64,000 bases of DNA from Campylobacter concisus (lineage in GTDB: Bacteria; Campylobacterota; Campylobacteria; Campylobacterales; Campylobacteraceae): NCBI RefSeq assembly GCF_015679985.1, contig NZ_CP049239.1, positions 372,001 to 436,000 on the forward strand. Direction: 5' to 3'. Below the pieces are notes generated by a model that did no database searches, was not told the origin of the DNA, and saw only the letters and a program-made list of their open reading frames with translations. Shown in pieces: positions 48,408-59,680 of this stretch. Made by a program: the position numbers and the translations under genes. Within the stretch, counting starts at the first letter, position 1. The number at the start of each line of letters is the position of its first letter.

Positions 48408-49186
48408 GCGAGATAATAACAATAGCTAATCAAAAAGGCGGCGTTGGCAAGACCACAACAGCCGTAAATTTAGCCGCATCACTGGCGGTTGCTGAGAAAA
48501 AAGTATTATTGATAGACATCGATCCACAGGCAAATGCGACAACCGGACTTGGCTTTAGTAGAAGTGACTATGAGTTTAATATCTATCACGTATTAACAGA
48601 TAGAAAAAAGCTATCGCAAATCGTGTTAAAAACTGAGATCCCAACACTTTTTTTAGCTCCATCAAACATCGGACTTGTCGGCATCGAGCAAGAATTTAAT
48701 GATCAAAATAAGGACTATAAACTAATCCTTAAAAATAAAATTTCAGAAGTTGTAAACGACTATGATTTTATCATCATCGATAGTCCTCCAGCACTTGGTA
48801 GCATTACGATAAATGCTCTTAGTGCAAGTGATAGTGTTATCATCCCGATTCAATGTGAATTTTACGCACTTGAGGGCTTAGCACAGATCCTAAACACTGT
48901 AAAGATCATCAAAAAAACGATAAATCCAAAGTTAAATATAAAGGGCTTTTTGCCAACTATGTTTAGCTCGCAAAACAATCTCTCAAAAGAGACAATTGCA
49001 AATTTAAAGCAGCATTTTGAAAATAAGCTCTTTAAAAGTAAGGACAGCAAGGATGAATTTGTGGTCGTTCCAAGAAATGTGAAACTTGCTGAAAGCCCAA
49101 GTTTTGGTAAGCCGGTCATACTTTATGATATAAAATCACCAGGCTCAATTGCATATCAAAATTTGGCATATTGTATTTTAAACTAA
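48404..49186 (+). CDS. parA: Chromosome-partitioning ATPase ParA
   Basis: A ParA/Soj ATPase of 260 residues with the deviant Walker A KGGVGKTTTAVNLA (about 10-23), IDIDPQANATTGLG and IDSPPALGSITINAL. It moves chromosome origins together with ParB. The ATG overlaps the birA stop, and parB follows 15 bases later. The order birA-parA-parB-atp is shared with C. jejuni. Confidence 0.96.
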   Translation: MSEIITIANQKGGVGKTTTAVNLAASLAVAEKKVLLIDIDPQANATTGLGFSRSDYEFNIYHVLTDRKKLSQIVLKTEIPTLFLAPSNIGLVGIEQEFNDQNKDYKLILKNKISEVVNDYDFIIIDSPPALGSITINALSASDSVIIPIQCEFYALEGLAQILNTVKIIKKTINPKLNIKGFLPTMFSSQNNLSKETIANLKQHFENKLFKSKDSKDEFVVVPRNVKLAESPSFGKPVILYDIKSPGSIAYQNLAYCILN

Positions 49187-49201
49187 AAATTAAGGAAAAA
49201 A

Positions 49202-50062
49202 ATGGCGAAAAAAGGTGGATTAGGGCGAGGACTTAGCGCGATACTTGAAGATGTAGAGCAAGCCTACAGTAAAGAGATCGCAAATTTAAATGACTCTGAG
49301 ATAGTCGAAGAGATAAATATAGATGAAATTTTGCCAAACCCATACCAGCCAAGAACACATTTTGACGAAGAGGCTTTAAAAGAGCTAAGTGCCAGCATCA
49401 AAAGGCACGGACTGATCCAGCCAATAATTGTCATTAAAAAAGATGATGGCTATATGCTAATAGCCGGTGAGCGAAGATACCGCGCCACAAAGATGCTCGG
49501 AGCAAACAAGATAAAGGCGATCATCGCTGATATCAAGTCTCAAAATTTAAGAGAGCTTGCGCTTATCGAAAATATTCAACGTGAAAATTTAAATCCAATC
49601 GAACTTGCAAAGTCGTATAAAGAGCTCATAAATGAGTATAAGATCACACAAGATGGCCTAGCAAACATCATCCATAAGAGTAGAACTCAGATAACAAATA
49701 CTATGAGGCTTTTACTTCTTAGCGACTACACGCAAAAACTTCTACAAGAAGATAAGCTAACGCAAGGTCACGCTAAAGTTATAGTAGGACTTAGTACTGA
49801 AGAAGAAAAGATGGTTGTTGATACGATCATCGGTCAAAAGCTAAGCGTTAGAGACACAGAAATTTTAGTAAAAAAGATAAAAAATAAGGAAGAGATAAAA
49901 GACAAAAAGCCAAAAATTTCTGAGGAAATGAGTAAAAAACTATCAAATTTACAAGAAGTTTTTAAAAATTTAAAGATAAAAGCAAAAGTAAAATCTAGCA
50001 ATCTAGTTTTAGAATTTAATAATATTTCACAGGTGGAAGAATTTATGGCTAGGCTAAAATAG
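49202..50062 (+). CDS. parB: Chromosome-partitioning protein ParB
   Basis: A CTP-dependent DNA clamp of 286 residues. It starts KKGGLGRGLSAIL, has the CTP-binding ICAGERR-type box (here IAGERRYRA) near residue 84, the box ENIQRENLNPIELA near 120, and a helix-turn-helix with QDGLANIIHKSRTQITN. The C-terminal dimerisation domain is short. It binds parS sites; none is recognisable in the window. ATG start with AAGG. Confidence 0.96.
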   Translation: MAKKGGLGRGLSAILEDVEQAYSKEIANLNDSEIVEEINIDEILPNPYQPRTHFDEEALKELSASIKRHGLIQPIIVIKKDDGYMLIAGERRYRATKMLGANKIKAIIADIKSQNLRELALIENIQRENLNPIELAKSYKELINEYKITQDGLANIIHKSRTQITNTMRLLLLSDYTQKLLQEDKLTQGHAKVIVGLSTEEEKMVVDTIIGQKLSVRDTEILVKKIKNKEEIKDKKPKISEEMSKKLSNLQEVFKNLKIKAKVKSSNLVLEFNNISQVEEFMARLK

Positions 50063-50098
50063 AATTACAAATTTATTTTTATTTTTAGTAATTTATTG

Positions 50099-50104
50099 TA
50101 AAAT
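50099..50104 (+). promoter_or_regulatory. Possible -10 box for the ATP synthase operon
   Basis: TGTAAAATC contains TAAAAT with a TG before it and a T-rich stretch upstream, 54 bases before the first ATP synthase gene. Confidence 0.5.
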
Positions 50105-50157
50105 CAGACTTTAATTTGAATATTAAATAAAACTTAATGATAAAATAAGGAGAGTGG

Positions 50158-50580
50158 ATGTTAGAAATAGATGTGCCATTGATGCTTTTAACGGCTGTCG
50201 TTTTCTTGGTATTGATCGCTATTTTGAATTCCTTGCTTTATAAGCCAATGCTCAAATTCATAGATGACAGAAATGCCTCTATAAAAAATGATGAAGAGAG
50301 TACTAGTAAAAATGCAAGTGATCTAAGTGTTCATGAAAAAGAGATTGAAGAGATTATATTAAACGCAAGGACTGAGGCCAATAAAATAAGGCAAGAAGCC
50401 TTAAATTTGGCAAAAGAAGAGTCTTTAAAAGAAGTAAATGCTGTAAAAACTAGTTTAGAGGCTGATTACAATGAATTTTTAAATGCTCTAAGCTCCCAGA
50501 AAGATAACTTAAAAGCAGATCTATCAGCTAAACTACCTGAACTTAGAGCGGCTTTAAATGCCAAGCTCTCTAAAATTTAA
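50158..50580 (+). CDS. atpF': ATP synthase subunit b' (first of two b-type subunits)
   Basis: A protein of 140 residues with one N-terminal membrane segment (about 7-27) and a long charged helix, the usual stator form. With AtpF it forms a b-b' heterodimer linking Fo to F1. It has GGAGAG just before the ATG. Two b-type genes in tandem are normal for campylobacters. The a and c subunits are elsewhere. Confidence 0.9.
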   Translation: MLEIDVPLMLLTAVVFLVLIAILNSLLYKPMLKFIDDRNASIKNDEESTSKNASDLSVHEKEIEEIILNARTEANKIRQEALNLAKEESLKEVNAVKTSLEADYNEFLNALSSQKDNLKADLSAKLPELRAALNAKLSKI

Positions 50581-50589
50581 AGGAATTTT

Positions 50590-51102
50590 ATGAAGATAAA
50601 AATTTTATTTTTTCTAGCACTTCCATTTTTAGCATACGCTAGCGAGCATGGTGGAACAAACTACGACATAGTCGAGAGAACGCTAAACTTCTTACTTTTC
50701 TTTGCTATTTTGGTATATTTTGCAGCTAAGCCACTAAAAGCTCTTTATCAAAGCAGAATTGACAGGATCGCAAATAAGCTTGAAAGTATCCAAGAGAAGC
50801 TACGCGATTCTAAAGCCAAAAAAGATGATGCTCTAAAACGTGTTGAGGAAGCTAAACAAAATGCAAATTCCCTAATTGAAACTGCTAAAAAAGAGGCTTT
50901 AAATTTAGCTGCTAAGGTTAAAAGCGACGCTCAAAATGATATAGCAAATCTTCAAAAGAGCTATAAAGAGCAAAAAGAATTTGAAGAGCGCAAGATGACA
51001 AAAGGCGTTGTAAATGAAATTTTGAGCGACATTTTCTCAAGCGATAGCCTAAAAGTCGATCAAAAAGAGCTTGTAAATATTATACTTAAAAAGGTTAGCT
51101 AA
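50590..51102 (+). CDS. atpF: ATP synthase subunit b
   Basis: A protein of 170 residues. A signal-like hydrophobic start (IKILFFLALPFLAYAS) precedes a second membrane segment (about 32-47, LNFLLFFAILVYFAAKPL) and a long coiled-coil helix rich in K and E. Stator stalk subunit. The first hydrophobic stretch may be cleaved, as suggested for epsilonproteobacterial b subunits. Its last base pair region overlaps the atpH ATG by 1 base. Confidence 0.92.
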   Translation: MKIKILFFLALPFLAYASEHGGTNYDIVERTLNFLLFFAILVYFAAKPLKALYQSRIDRIANKLESIQEKLRDSKAKKDDALKRVEEAKQNANSLIETAKKEALNLAAKVKSDAQNDIANLQKSYKEQKEFEERKMTKGVVNEILSDIFSSDSLKVDQKELVNIILKKVS

Positions 51103-51632
51103 TGAATGAAGTAGTAGCTAAAAAATACGTAAAAGCGATCTTAAGCGATGTAAAATCCAATGAACTTAATGCATTTGTTGAAAATTTATCAGAGCTAGCT
51201 GCTGCTTTTGCTAGCAATAAATTTAAAAGCATTATAAGTTTGCCTACTTTAAAGGCTTCACAAAAGGTTAATTTTGTACTATCTTTGGTTAAAAGTCAAG
51301 ATGTCAAATTTGCAAATTTTATTAAGCTTCTTGGCGCAAATAAAAGACTGGAGCTTATCCCAGCGATCTTAAACGAGATGAAGATAGAGCAATCTTTGCT
51401 TGAAAATACATATCGTGGCGAGGTTATTGGAAATTTTGACCTAAGCGCTGAGCAGCTGAAAGCTTTGGAAGAGAATTTCTCTAAGAAATTTGACTCTAAG
51501 ATCAAGCTTAATGGCTCAAAGAGCGAATACAACGGTGTAAAAGTTGAGTTAGATGATTTAGGTGTTGAGGTAAATTTCTCTATCGACAGACTAAAAAGTC
51601 AAATGAGTGAATATATATTAAAAGCAATTTAA
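51102..51632 (+). CDS. atpH: ATP synthase subunit delta
   Basis: A protein of 176 residues from the OSCP/delta family: [10 protein letters not shown] at the N-terminus, [14 protein letters not shown] and the C-terminal [23 protein letters not shown]. It joins the peripheral stalk to the top of F1. ATG start overlapping the atpF stop. Confidence 0.94.
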   Translation: MNEVVAKKYVKAILSDVKSNELNAFVENLSELAAAFASNKFKSIISLPTLKASQKVNFVLSLVKSQDVKFANFIKLLGANKRLELIPAILNEMKIEQSLLENTYRGEVIGNFDLSAEQLKALEENFSKKFDSKIKLNGSKSEYNGVKVELDDLGVEVNFSIDRLKSQMSEYILKAI

Positions 51633-51646
51633 AAAGGAGTGAAAGC

Positions 51647-53164
51647 GTGAGTGCAAAAATTAAAGCTGACGAAATTAGCACGATAATCAAAGAGCGTATT
51701 GAAAATTTTGATTTAAGTGTTGATGTAGAAGAGACCGGTAAAGTCATCTCAGTCGCTGATGGCGTTGCTAACGTTTATGGTTTGAAAAACGTTATGGCTG
51801 GTGAGATGGTTGAGTTTGAAAGCGGCGAAAAAGGTATGGCTCTTAACCTTGAAGAGAGTAGTGTTGGTATAGTTATCCTTGGAAAAACTAGCGGTATCAC
51901 AGAAGGAAGCTCTGTAAAAAGGCTTAAAAAACTTCTACGCGTTCCAGTTGGTGACGCATTAATTGGTCGTGTTGTAAATTCACTAGGTGAGCCAATCGAC
52001 GCAAAAGGCCCAATTGACGCTACTGAATCTCGCTTTGTCGAAGAAAAAGCAAAAGGTATCATGGCAAGAAAAAGCGTTCATGAGCCACTTCAAACAGGTA
52101 TCAAAGCTATCGACGCACTTGTGCCAATCGGTAGAGGTCAAAGAGAACTAATAATTGGCGACCGCCAAACTGGTAAAACAACAGTTGCTATCGATACTAT
52201 CATCAACCAAAAAGGTCAAGATGTTATTTGTATCTATGTAGCTATCGGTCAAAAACAATCAACCGTTGCTCAAGTCGTTAAAAAGCTTGAAGAGTATGGA
52301 GCTATGGACTATACGATAGTTGTAAACGCTGGCGCTAGTGATGCAGCTGCTCTTCAATACCTTGCTCCTTATGCTGGTGTAACAATGGGTGAATACTTTA
52401 GAGATAACTCTCGCCACGCGTTAATCATCTATGATGACTTGTCAAAACACGCGGTTGCTTACCGCGAGATGTCTTTGATCTTAAGAAGACCACCAGGCCG
52501 TGAAGCTTACCCAGGCGACGTTTTTTACCTTCACTCAAGACTTCTTGAAAGAGCAAGTAAACTAAATGACGCATTAGGTGCTGGATCTTTAACAGCTCTA
52601 CCTATAATCGAAACTCAAGCAGGCGATGTTTCAGCTTATATCCCAACAAACGTTATTTCTATTACAGATGGTCAAATTTTCCTTGAGAGTGACCTATTTA
52701 ACTCAGGTATCCGCCCAGCGATCAACGTTGGTCTTTCTGTTTCTCGTGTCGGTGGTGCAGCTCAAATAAAAGCTATTAAACAAGTTTCTGGTACACTAAG
52801 ACTAGACCTTGCTCAATACCGTGAACTACAAGCGTTTGCTCAATTTGCAAGCGATCTTGACGAGAGCTCAAGAAAACAACTAGAGCGCGGTCAAAAGATG
52901 GTTGAAGTACTAAAGCAACCTCCATATTCTCCACTTCCAGTCGAGAATCAAGTAGTTATTATATTTGCTGGCGCTAAGGGTTATTTGGATGATGTTGCAA
53001 CTACAAATGTAACAAAATTTGAAGCCGAGTTATATCCATATATTGAGGCGAAATACCCTGAAATTTTTGAGCAAATCAGAACTAAAAAGGTTCTTGATAA
53101 AGAAGTAGAAGAAATTTTACATAAAGCGTTGAAAGATTTTAAAGCGACTTTTGCCGCTAACTAG
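51647..53164 (+). CDS. atpA: ATP synthase subunit alpha
   Basis: A protein of 505 residues, the non-catalytic nucleotide-binding F1 subunit, with P-loop GDRQTGKT (about 169-176), [13 protein letters not shown], and the signature [19 protein letters not shown] near residue 365. The start is GTG at 51647 preceded by AAAGGAG. Confidence 0.98.
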   Translation: MSAKIKADEISTIIKERIENFDLSVDVEETGKVISVADGVANVYGLKNVMAGEMVEFESGEKGMALNLEESSVGIVILGKTSGITEGSSVKRLKKLLRVPVGDALIGRVVNSLGEPIDAKGPIDATESRFVEEKAKGIMARKSVHEPLQTGIKAIDALVPIGRGQRELIIGDRQTGKTTVAIDTIINQKGQDVICIYVAIGQKQSTVAQVVKKLEEYGAMDYTIVVNAGASDAAALQYLAPYAGVTMGEYFRDNSRHALIIYDDLSKHAVAYREMSLILRRPPGREAYPGDVFYLHSRLLERASKLNDALGAGSLTALPIIETQAGDVSAYIPTNVISITDGQIFLESDLFNSGIRPAINVGLSVSRVGGAAQIKAIKQVSGTLRLDLAQYRELQAFAQFASDLDESSRKQLERGQKMVEVLKQPPYSPLPVENQVVIIFAGAKGYLDDVATTNVTKFEAELYPYIEAKYPEIFEQIRTKKVLDKEVEEILHKALKDFKATFAAN

Positions 53165-53173
53165 GGCTAAGAT

Positions 53174-54061
53174 ATGTCAAATTTAAAAGATATAAAACGA
53201 AAGATCAAGAGCGTCCAGAACACTCAAAAGACGACGCATGCGATGAAGCTTGTCTCAACAGCAAAGCTTCGCAAAGCCGAAGAGGCTGCTCGCTACTCTA
53301 GAGTTTACGCTCTTAAGATCAATGAGGTTTTATCAGAGATAGCTTATAAGATCAATCAATATGCTTCAGTTATAACTGAGAGTAAATTTTTTAACACAAC
53401 AAAGAGTGTAGAAAAGGTTGATATTATATTTGTTACCGCTGATAAAGGGCTTTGCGGTGGCTTTAATGTCCAAACTATAAAGACAGTTAGGCGCATGATT
53501 GATGAGCTAAAAGCCAAAAAGATCAAGGTCAGACTAAGAGCTGTTGGTAAAAAAGGTATAGAATTTTTCAATTTTCAAGGCGTTGAGCTACTTGAAACTT
53601 ACGTCGGAGCTAGCTCTTCTCCTACATATGAAAAAGCTCAAAAAATCATAAAAGATGCCATCGATGACTTTACAAATGGCATAACTGATAAAGTCGTGCT
53701 AATACACAATGGTTATAAAAATATGATTTCTCAAGAGATTAGGGTAAATGATATTGTGCCTATTGAGCCGTCTAAGATAGTTGCTGTTGAGACAAATTCT
53801 TTGATGGAATTTGAACCAGAAGACAATTATACTAAGATCATGGATGAATTGCTCAATAAATATTTTGAGTATAGTATGTATTATGCTTTAGTTGACTCTT
53901 TGGCGGCTGAGCACAGTGCTAGAATGCAAGCTATGGATAATGCAACAAACAATGCTAAACAACGCGTTAAACAGTTAAATCTTGCTTACAATAAAGCAAG
54001 ACAAGAGTCTATTACCACTGAGCTTATCGAGATCATCAGTGGTGTTGAATCAATGAAATAA
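53174..54061 (+). CDS. atpG: ATP synthase subunit gamma
   Basis: A protein of 295 residues, the central rotor shaft of F1. It starts [18 protein letters not shown] and ends with the conserved [22 protein letters not shown] and [14 protein letters not shown] start; in the ATP synthase operon 9 bases after atpA. Confidence 0.97.
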   Translation: MSNLKDIKRKIKSVQNTQKTTHAMKLVSTAKLRKAEEAARYSRVYALKINEVLSEIAYKINQYASVITESKFFNTTKSVEKVDIIFVTADKGLCGGFNVQTIKTVRRMIDELKAKKIKVRLRAVGKKGIEFFNFQGVELLETYVGASSSPTYEKAQKIIKDAIDDFTNGITDKVVLIHNGYKNMISQEIRVNDIVPIEPSKIVAVETNSLMEFEPEDNYTKIMDELLNKYFEYSMYYALVDSLAAEHSARMQAMDNATNNAKQRVKQLNLAYNKARQESITTELIEIISGVESMK

Positions 54062-54072
54062 AAGGAGTATGA

Positions 54073-55470
<1,398 letters not shown>

Positions 55471-55488
55471 ATTTAAAAAGGAAGCGTA

Positions 55489-55878
55489 ATGGATAAATTA
55501 CATTTAGAGATCGTAACTCCTCAAGGTCAGATATTTAATGATGACGTGAGCAGTGTAGTGCTTCCAGGTAGCGAGGGTGAGTTTGGTGTTTTACCAAACC
55601 ATGCCTCATTAATATCTCTTTTAAAAGCAGGTATTATAGATATAGAACATAAAAATAAAAAACATGATGTTGTTGCGATTAACTGGGGCTATGCAAAGAT
55701 TGACGAAGGTAAGGTAGTAATACTTGCTGACGGTGCGGTTTACGTCTCTGGTGATAGTGAAAGCGAGCTTGCAAATTCATTGGAAGCTGCTAGAAATTTG
55801 ATAGAGAGCATGAGTAGTGATACAAATGCTTTTGCAGCAACTATATCTAAAATGGAAAATGTAGTGAGAACTAGATAA
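55489..55878 (+). CDS. atpC: ATP synthase subunit epsilon
   Basis: A protein of 129 residues with the epsilon beta-sandwich: LEIVTPQGQIFNDDVSSVVLPGSEGEFGVLPNH, split as in other members, and a C-terminal helical part. It regulates F1 and connects gamma to the c ring. ATG start with AAGGAAG. Its stop TAA is directly followed by the GTG of tolQ, so ATP synthase and Tol genes are likely one transcript. Confidence 0.95.
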   Translation: MDKLHLEIVTPQGQIFNDDVSSVVLPGSEGEFGVLPNHASLISLLKAGIIDIEHKNKKHDVVAINWGYAKIDEGKVVILADGAVYVSGDSESELANSLEAARNLIESMSSDTNAFAATISKMENVVRTR

Positions 55879-56463
55879 GTGGGCGGTATAGATTTATTTT
55901 TAAATTACATTCAAAGAAGCAGTTTTATTACAATTATTGTTTTAACTTGGCTGTCAATATATTTTATAGTTAGTTTCACAATTCTTTTTTCAAGAATGGC
56001 TGGTATTGGAGCTTGGCAAAAACGTGAGCAAAATGCACTTGAAGCACTGCTTATGGGTGCTAAAAATATTCCAAATGATTCGTCTTTGAGAAAATGTGCA
56101 AATGGAAGAATCTCAAGAGAAAAGCTAAATGTATGTATAAGCATAGCCGAGAAAAATGCTACAAGTGGGCTGACATGGCTAAGCGTAATAGCATCTACTT
56201 CGCCTTTTATCGGTCTTTTTGGAACCGTTGTTTCTATTTTAGAGACATTTTCACAACTTGGAAATGGTGGAGGTTCATCACTTGGTATTATCGCTCCAGC
56301 TATTTCAGAAGCACTTGTTGCAACTGGTTGTGGAATTTTTGTTGCGATCCCAGCATATACATTTAACTTACTCATAAAAAGAAAAGCTTATGAATTAATG
56401 AGTGTTATTGAGCGTCAGGCTGATGTAATGATAGCACTTAAAAAAGATGATGAGATACTATAA
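55879..56463 (+). CDS. tolQ: TolQ/ExbB-type proton-channel protein of the Tol-Pal system
   Basis: A protein of 194 residues with three membrane segments (about 15-38, 100-122, 140-160) and the MotA/TolQ/ExbB motif STSPFIGLFGTVVSILETF followed by ISEALVATGCGIFVAIPAY. With TolR it powers TolA during outer-membrane constriction at division. The start is GTG immediately after atpC; no separate ribosome site is strong, so coupling is likely. Confidence 0.93.
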   Translation: MGGIDLFLNYIQRSSFITIIVLTWLSIYFIVSFTILFSRMAGIGAWQKREQNALEALLMGAKNIPNDSSLRKCANGRISREKLNVCISIAEKNATSGLTWLSVIASTSPFIGLFGTVVSILETFSQLGNGGGSSLGIIAPAISEALVATGCGIFVAIPAYTFNLLIKRKAYELMSVIERQADVMIALKKDDEIL

Positions 56464-56862
56464 ATGGCTGCTAAATTTACCGATGAGACACCAGAGCTAA
56501 ATATAACTCCTCTTGTTGATATTATGCTTGTTTTACTAGCCATTTTAATGGTTACTATGCCAACCATAACATATCAAGAGGATATTACTCTTCCGGATGG
56601 TTCAAAGGCAAAAACTTCAACATCTAAGCAAAAAGACCTTATAGTATCTATAAATTCGCAAGGACAAGTTAGAGTTGATCAGAGTACTATGAGCCTTGCT
56701 GAGTTTCCTGATAATATCGCATTAATGAGTACAAAATACGATAAAACCTCGCCTATCTATATAAAAGCTGATAAAAATTTAAAATACGATGATGTTATGT
56801 TTGTATTAAAGACTTTGAAAGGTGCTGGTTTTAATAAAGTAGCTTTAGAGACAAACGGTTAA
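56464..56862 (+). CDS. tolR: TolR/ExbD-type protein of the Tol-Pal system
   Basis: A protein of 132 residues: a short cytoplasmic part, a membrane segment (about 16-36) containing the essential aspartate in [16 protein letters not shown], and a periplasmic domain with IYIKADKNLKYDDVM. The ATG is directly after the tolQ stop. Confidence 0.93.
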   Translation: MAAKFTDETPELNITPLVDIMLVLLAILMVTMPTITYQEDITLPDGSKAKTSTSKQKDLIVSINSQGQVRVDQSTMSLAEFPDNIALMSTKYDKTSPIYIKADKNLKYDDVMFVLKTLKGAGFNKVALETNG

Positions 56863-56863
56863 A

Positions 56864-57811
56864 ATGTCAAATAAAGTTAAATTTCCAACGCTTAGTTCAT
56901 TTCTTGTAGCATCTTGTATTTACGTTATTATTATACTTGTTTTGTTTATAAAGCTTACTTTTTTTGCAGAACCTCCTAAAAAATATACCGATGATAAAGA
57001 TGCTATTATGGATGTGGTTATGGTTGATAGAGAAGTCGATCAAACCATTAAAGCTCCAAAACAAGCAGATGAAGTAGTTAAAGAGACAAAGCCTGAACCA
57101 AAAAAGGAGTCAGAAGAAGATAAGCAAGAGACTACAAATAAGCCTGTTATACCAGATGAGCCATTGCCTACCCCAAGCTTACCAATTCCTCCAAAAGAGG
57201 AACCAAAACCTGAGCCTAAAAAACCAGAACCAAAACCAGAAATTTTAAAACCAAGTGAAGAGCCTAAAGAAGATGTTAAGCCAGAGCCAAAACCTGAGCC
57301 TAAACCTACGCCAAAGCCAGTTGAAAAGCCAAAACCAAAAGAGCCAAATATAAAAGATCTCTTTAGCGACATAGATTCGACTAAGCTTAAAAAAGATGAT
57401 GGCATAAAAAAGGCTGAGAATAAAGTGCAAAGTCGCAAAAAAAGCGAGGCTTCTAGCTCAAAAGCTGCAAAAGAGGCTAGCGACATCATCAAGAGCCTAA
57501 AGATAGATCAAAACCCAACAGCTCCAAAGTCACAAATGACCGGCACTTATGATCCATTGATGGGAGCCATAACAAAGCAAATTCAAAGAAGATGGCAAAG
57601 CTATAAAGCTGACTCTGCAAATCTTGCCAAAGTAAAGGTTATGATAGATCAAAGTGGAAATTTTAGCTATGAAATTTTAGAGCTATCATATAATGAAGAG
57701 TTTAATGCAAAGGTTAGAGAGTGCCTGGAAAAGCTTACTGCAGAGAAATTTCCATTTAATCCAGACAAAAGTACTACTTTTAATTTAAATTTAGAAGATA
57801 AAATAAACTAA
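56864..57811 (+). CDS. tolA: TolA-like periplasm-spanning protein
   Basis: A protein of 315 residues with one N-terminal membrane segment (about 11-33), a long middle rich in P, K and E with many E-P-K-P units (about 70-165), and a small C-terminal domain (about 215-315) with ITKQIQRRWQSYKA and VMIDQSGNFSYEIL, as in TolA/TonB C-termini. It links TolQR to TolB and Pal. The start is ATG, 1 base after the tolR stop. Its middle is more TonB-like than the classic TolA long helix, so it may be listed as a TonB C-terminal-domain protein elsewhere. Confidence 0.88.
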   Translation: MSNKVKFPTLSSFLVASCIYVIIILVLFIKLTFFAEPPKKYTDDKDAIMDVVMVDREVDQTIKAPKQADEVVKETKPEPKKESEEDKQETTNKPVIPDEPLPTPSLPIPPKEEPKPEPKKPEPKPEILKPSEEPKEDVKPEPKPEPKPTPKPVEKPKPKEPNIKDLFSDIDSTKLKKDDGIKKAENKVQSRKKSEASSSKAAKEASDIIKSLKIDQNPTAPKSQMTGTYDPLMGAITKQIQRRWQSYKADSANLAKVKVMIDQSGNFSYEILELSYNEEFNAKVRECLEKLTAEKFPFNPDKSTTFNLNLEDKIN

Positions 57812-57835
57812 AATTTATAAATTTACGGAGTAGAG

Positions 57836-59092
57836 ATGAAGAAAATTTTTCTTTTTTTTTGCGTTGCTCTAGGGCTTTATGCTGCTGATGCGACGATATC
57901 TGTTATAAACCAAGGTGTTGCTTTGCCAAAGATAGCTTTGCAAGATGCAACTACAGCTGTTAGTGATGCAGGCTTTAAAGATAAATTCTTTAAGATCATG
58001 CTAGGTGACTTGAAAGTTAGCTCAGACTTTGAGGTTATCGAAGATCACGTGCCTTCAACCTACGAGGGAACAGCAGCTACAAATACAATGAGCGACAAAG
58101 GTGTTGAGCTTATCTTTAGATATGCACTTGAAGGCTCTATGGGCTCGCCTCTTACTTTAAGAGTAAAACTGATAAACGCTAAAACAGCAACTACAAGATA
58201 TGAGAAGGTTTATACTATGCCAGATGGCGCAAAGTATCCGTTTTTGGCGCATAAAAGTATAGTTGAGCTTACTAATGAACTAAATTTACCACCAGTTGGC
58301 TGGATGGAAAAATTTATTATTCTTTCAAAATATACTTCAGCTCGCCAAAGCTCTATCATAGTTGCTGATTATACACTTACATATCAAAAGACCATAGTAA
58401 GTGGCGGTCTAAACATTTTCCCAAAATGGGCTGGAGCCGATCAAAGTAAATTTTATTATACATCTTACATAAATAATAAGCCAACTTTATTTAGATATGA
58501 TCTAAATTCTGGCACAAAAACAAAGATAATTGATAGCATTGGCATGCTTATAGCCTCAGATGTTAGTAAAGATGGAAGTAAAATTTTATTAACCATGGCA
58601 CCAAAAGATCAGCCAGATATTTTTATCTATAATACAAATAGTAAAAGTTTGACGCAGATTACCAATTATCCAGGTATAGATGTAAATGGAAATTTTGTAG
58701 ATAATGATAGTAAGATAGTTTTTGTATCAGATAGGCTTGGTTATCCCAACGTTTTTGCAACTCCTGCGATTTCTGGCGGAAGCGTTGAACAAATGGTATT
58801 TCATGGTAAAAATAATAACTCTGTAAGTACATTTGAAAATTATGTTGTTTATTCAAGCAGGGAAGCAAGCGGTAGTTTTAATATATATCTAATTTCAACT
58901 CAAACGGATTTTATACGCCAGCTTACAGCAAATGGCAAAAATAACTATCCAAGATTCTCAAGCGATGGGCAAAGTGTCGTCTTTATAAAAGAGCTTGGTG
59001 GTCAAAGTTCACTAGGGGTTGTTAGGCTAAATGAAAACAGAAGTTTTCAGTTTCCTTTAAAAGTAGGAAAAATTCAATCTATAGATTGGTAA
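57836..59092 (+). CDS. tolB: Tol-Pal system protein TolB
   Basis: A periplasmic protein of 418 residues with a signal peptide (ends near residue 18 after LYAA), an N-terminal domain, and a six-bladed beta-propeller with the usual repeats such as DVSKDGSKILLTMAPK, NFVDNDSKIVFVSDRLGYPNVF and PRFSSDGQSVVFI. It binds Pal and TolA. A run of nine T lies inside the signal-peptide codons (57852-57860). ATG start with GGAG. Confidence 0.95.
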   Translation: MKKIFLFFCVALGLYAADATISVINQGVALPKIALQDATTAVSDAGFKDKFFKIMLGDLKVSSDFEVIEDHVPSTYEGTAATNTMSDKGVELIFRYALEGSMGSPLTLRVKLINAKTATTRYEKVYTMPDGAKYPFLAHKSIVELTNELNLPPVGWMEKFIILSKYTSARQSSIIVADYTLTYQKTIVSGGLNIFPKWAGADQSKFYYTSYINNKPTLFRYDLNSGTKTKIIDSIGMLIASDVSKDGSKILLTMAPKDQPDIFIYNTNSKSLTQITNYPGIDVNGNFVDNDSKIVFVSDRLGYPNVFATPAISGGSVEQMVFHGKNNNSVSTFENYVVYSSREASGSFNIYLISTQTDFIRQLTANGKNNYPRFSSDGQSVVFIKELGGQSSLGVVRLNENRSFQFPLKVGKIQSIDW

Positions 59093-59121
59093 GATTCTGA
59101 TAAAATTTAAAATTTTTGTGA

Positions 59122-59127
59122 TATAAT
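59122..59127 (+). promoter_or_regulatory. Promoter -10 box for pal
   Basis: TTTTTGTGATATAATTCG contains TATAAT 29 bases before the pal ATG, an internal promoter in the tol-pal gene run. Confidence 0.6.
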
Positions 59128-59156
59128 TCGACCAAATTTCTAAAAAAGGATAAGGA

Positions 59157-59663
59157 ATGAAAAAAGTAGTTCTAGCAAGTGTTGCAGTTGCAACTTTATT
59201 GTTGAGCGGTTGTAGCTCAAAAAACCCTGAAGTTGATATGAATTCAAATTCAAATCAATCTGCAGACAATTCAGGTAGCATGAGCGATGCTGATAGATTA
59301 GCAGCTCTTATTGCTAACATCGAGAGTCAAGTTAAAAGTGTATACTTTGACTTTGATAAATTTAATATCAAAGCTGATCAACAAGGCGTTGTTAGCTCAA
59401 ATGCATCAGTATTTAACCAAGCTGACGCTCAAGCTCTTTCTATAAAAGTAGAAGGTAACTGCGATGAGTGGGGTACAGATGAGTATAACTATGCCCTTGG
59501 TTTAAAACGTGCTAAAAGCGCTAAAGATGCTCTTGTAAGAAATGGCGTTAGTGCTGATAGAATCGCTGTAGTTAGCTTTGGTGAAAGCAATCCAGTTTGC
59601 ACAGATAAAACAAAAGCTTGCGATGCTCAAAATAGACGTGCAGATTTCAAAGTACTTCCATAA
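59157..59663 (+). CDS. pal: Peptidoglycan-associated lipoprotein Pal
   Basis: A protein of 168 residues with a lipoprotein signal (lipobox LSGC, cysteine near residue 19), then a flexible N/S-rich linker and an OmpA-like peptidoglycan-binding domain with YFDFDKFNI, VEGNCDEWGTDEYN and QNRRADFKVLP. It tethers the outer membrane to the cell wall and is a known abundant Campylobacter lipoprotein (Omp18 family). ATG start with AAAGGA. Own promoter upstream. Confidence 0.96.
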   Translation: MKKVVLASVAVATLLLSGCSSKNPEVDMNSNSNQSADNSGSMSDADRLAALIANIESQVKSVYFDFDKFNIKADQQGVVSSNASVFNQADAQALSIKVEGNCDEWGTDEYNYALGLKRAKSAKDALVRNGVSADRIAVVSFGESNPVCTDKTKACDAQNRRADFKVLP

Positions 59664-59680
59664 TTTATAATTAAATAATA

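Noticed and set aside
48404..50062. A parS or replication origin near parA-parB
   Set aside because: No parS-like 16-base palindrome and no dnaA or DnaA-box cluster was recognised; parAB sits beside the ATP synthase genes in campylobacters without marking the origin.
56094..56366. A plus-strand frame rich in W, F and C within tolQ
   Set aside because: Out of frame with the clearly conserved TolQ protein; composition not protein-like.
57040..57492. A 150-residue glycine-rich frame on the minus strand over tolA
   Set aside because: It is the mirror of the E-P-K-P repeats in tolA; the glycine richness comes from CCA/CCT/CCG proline codons read backwards, with no ribosome site.
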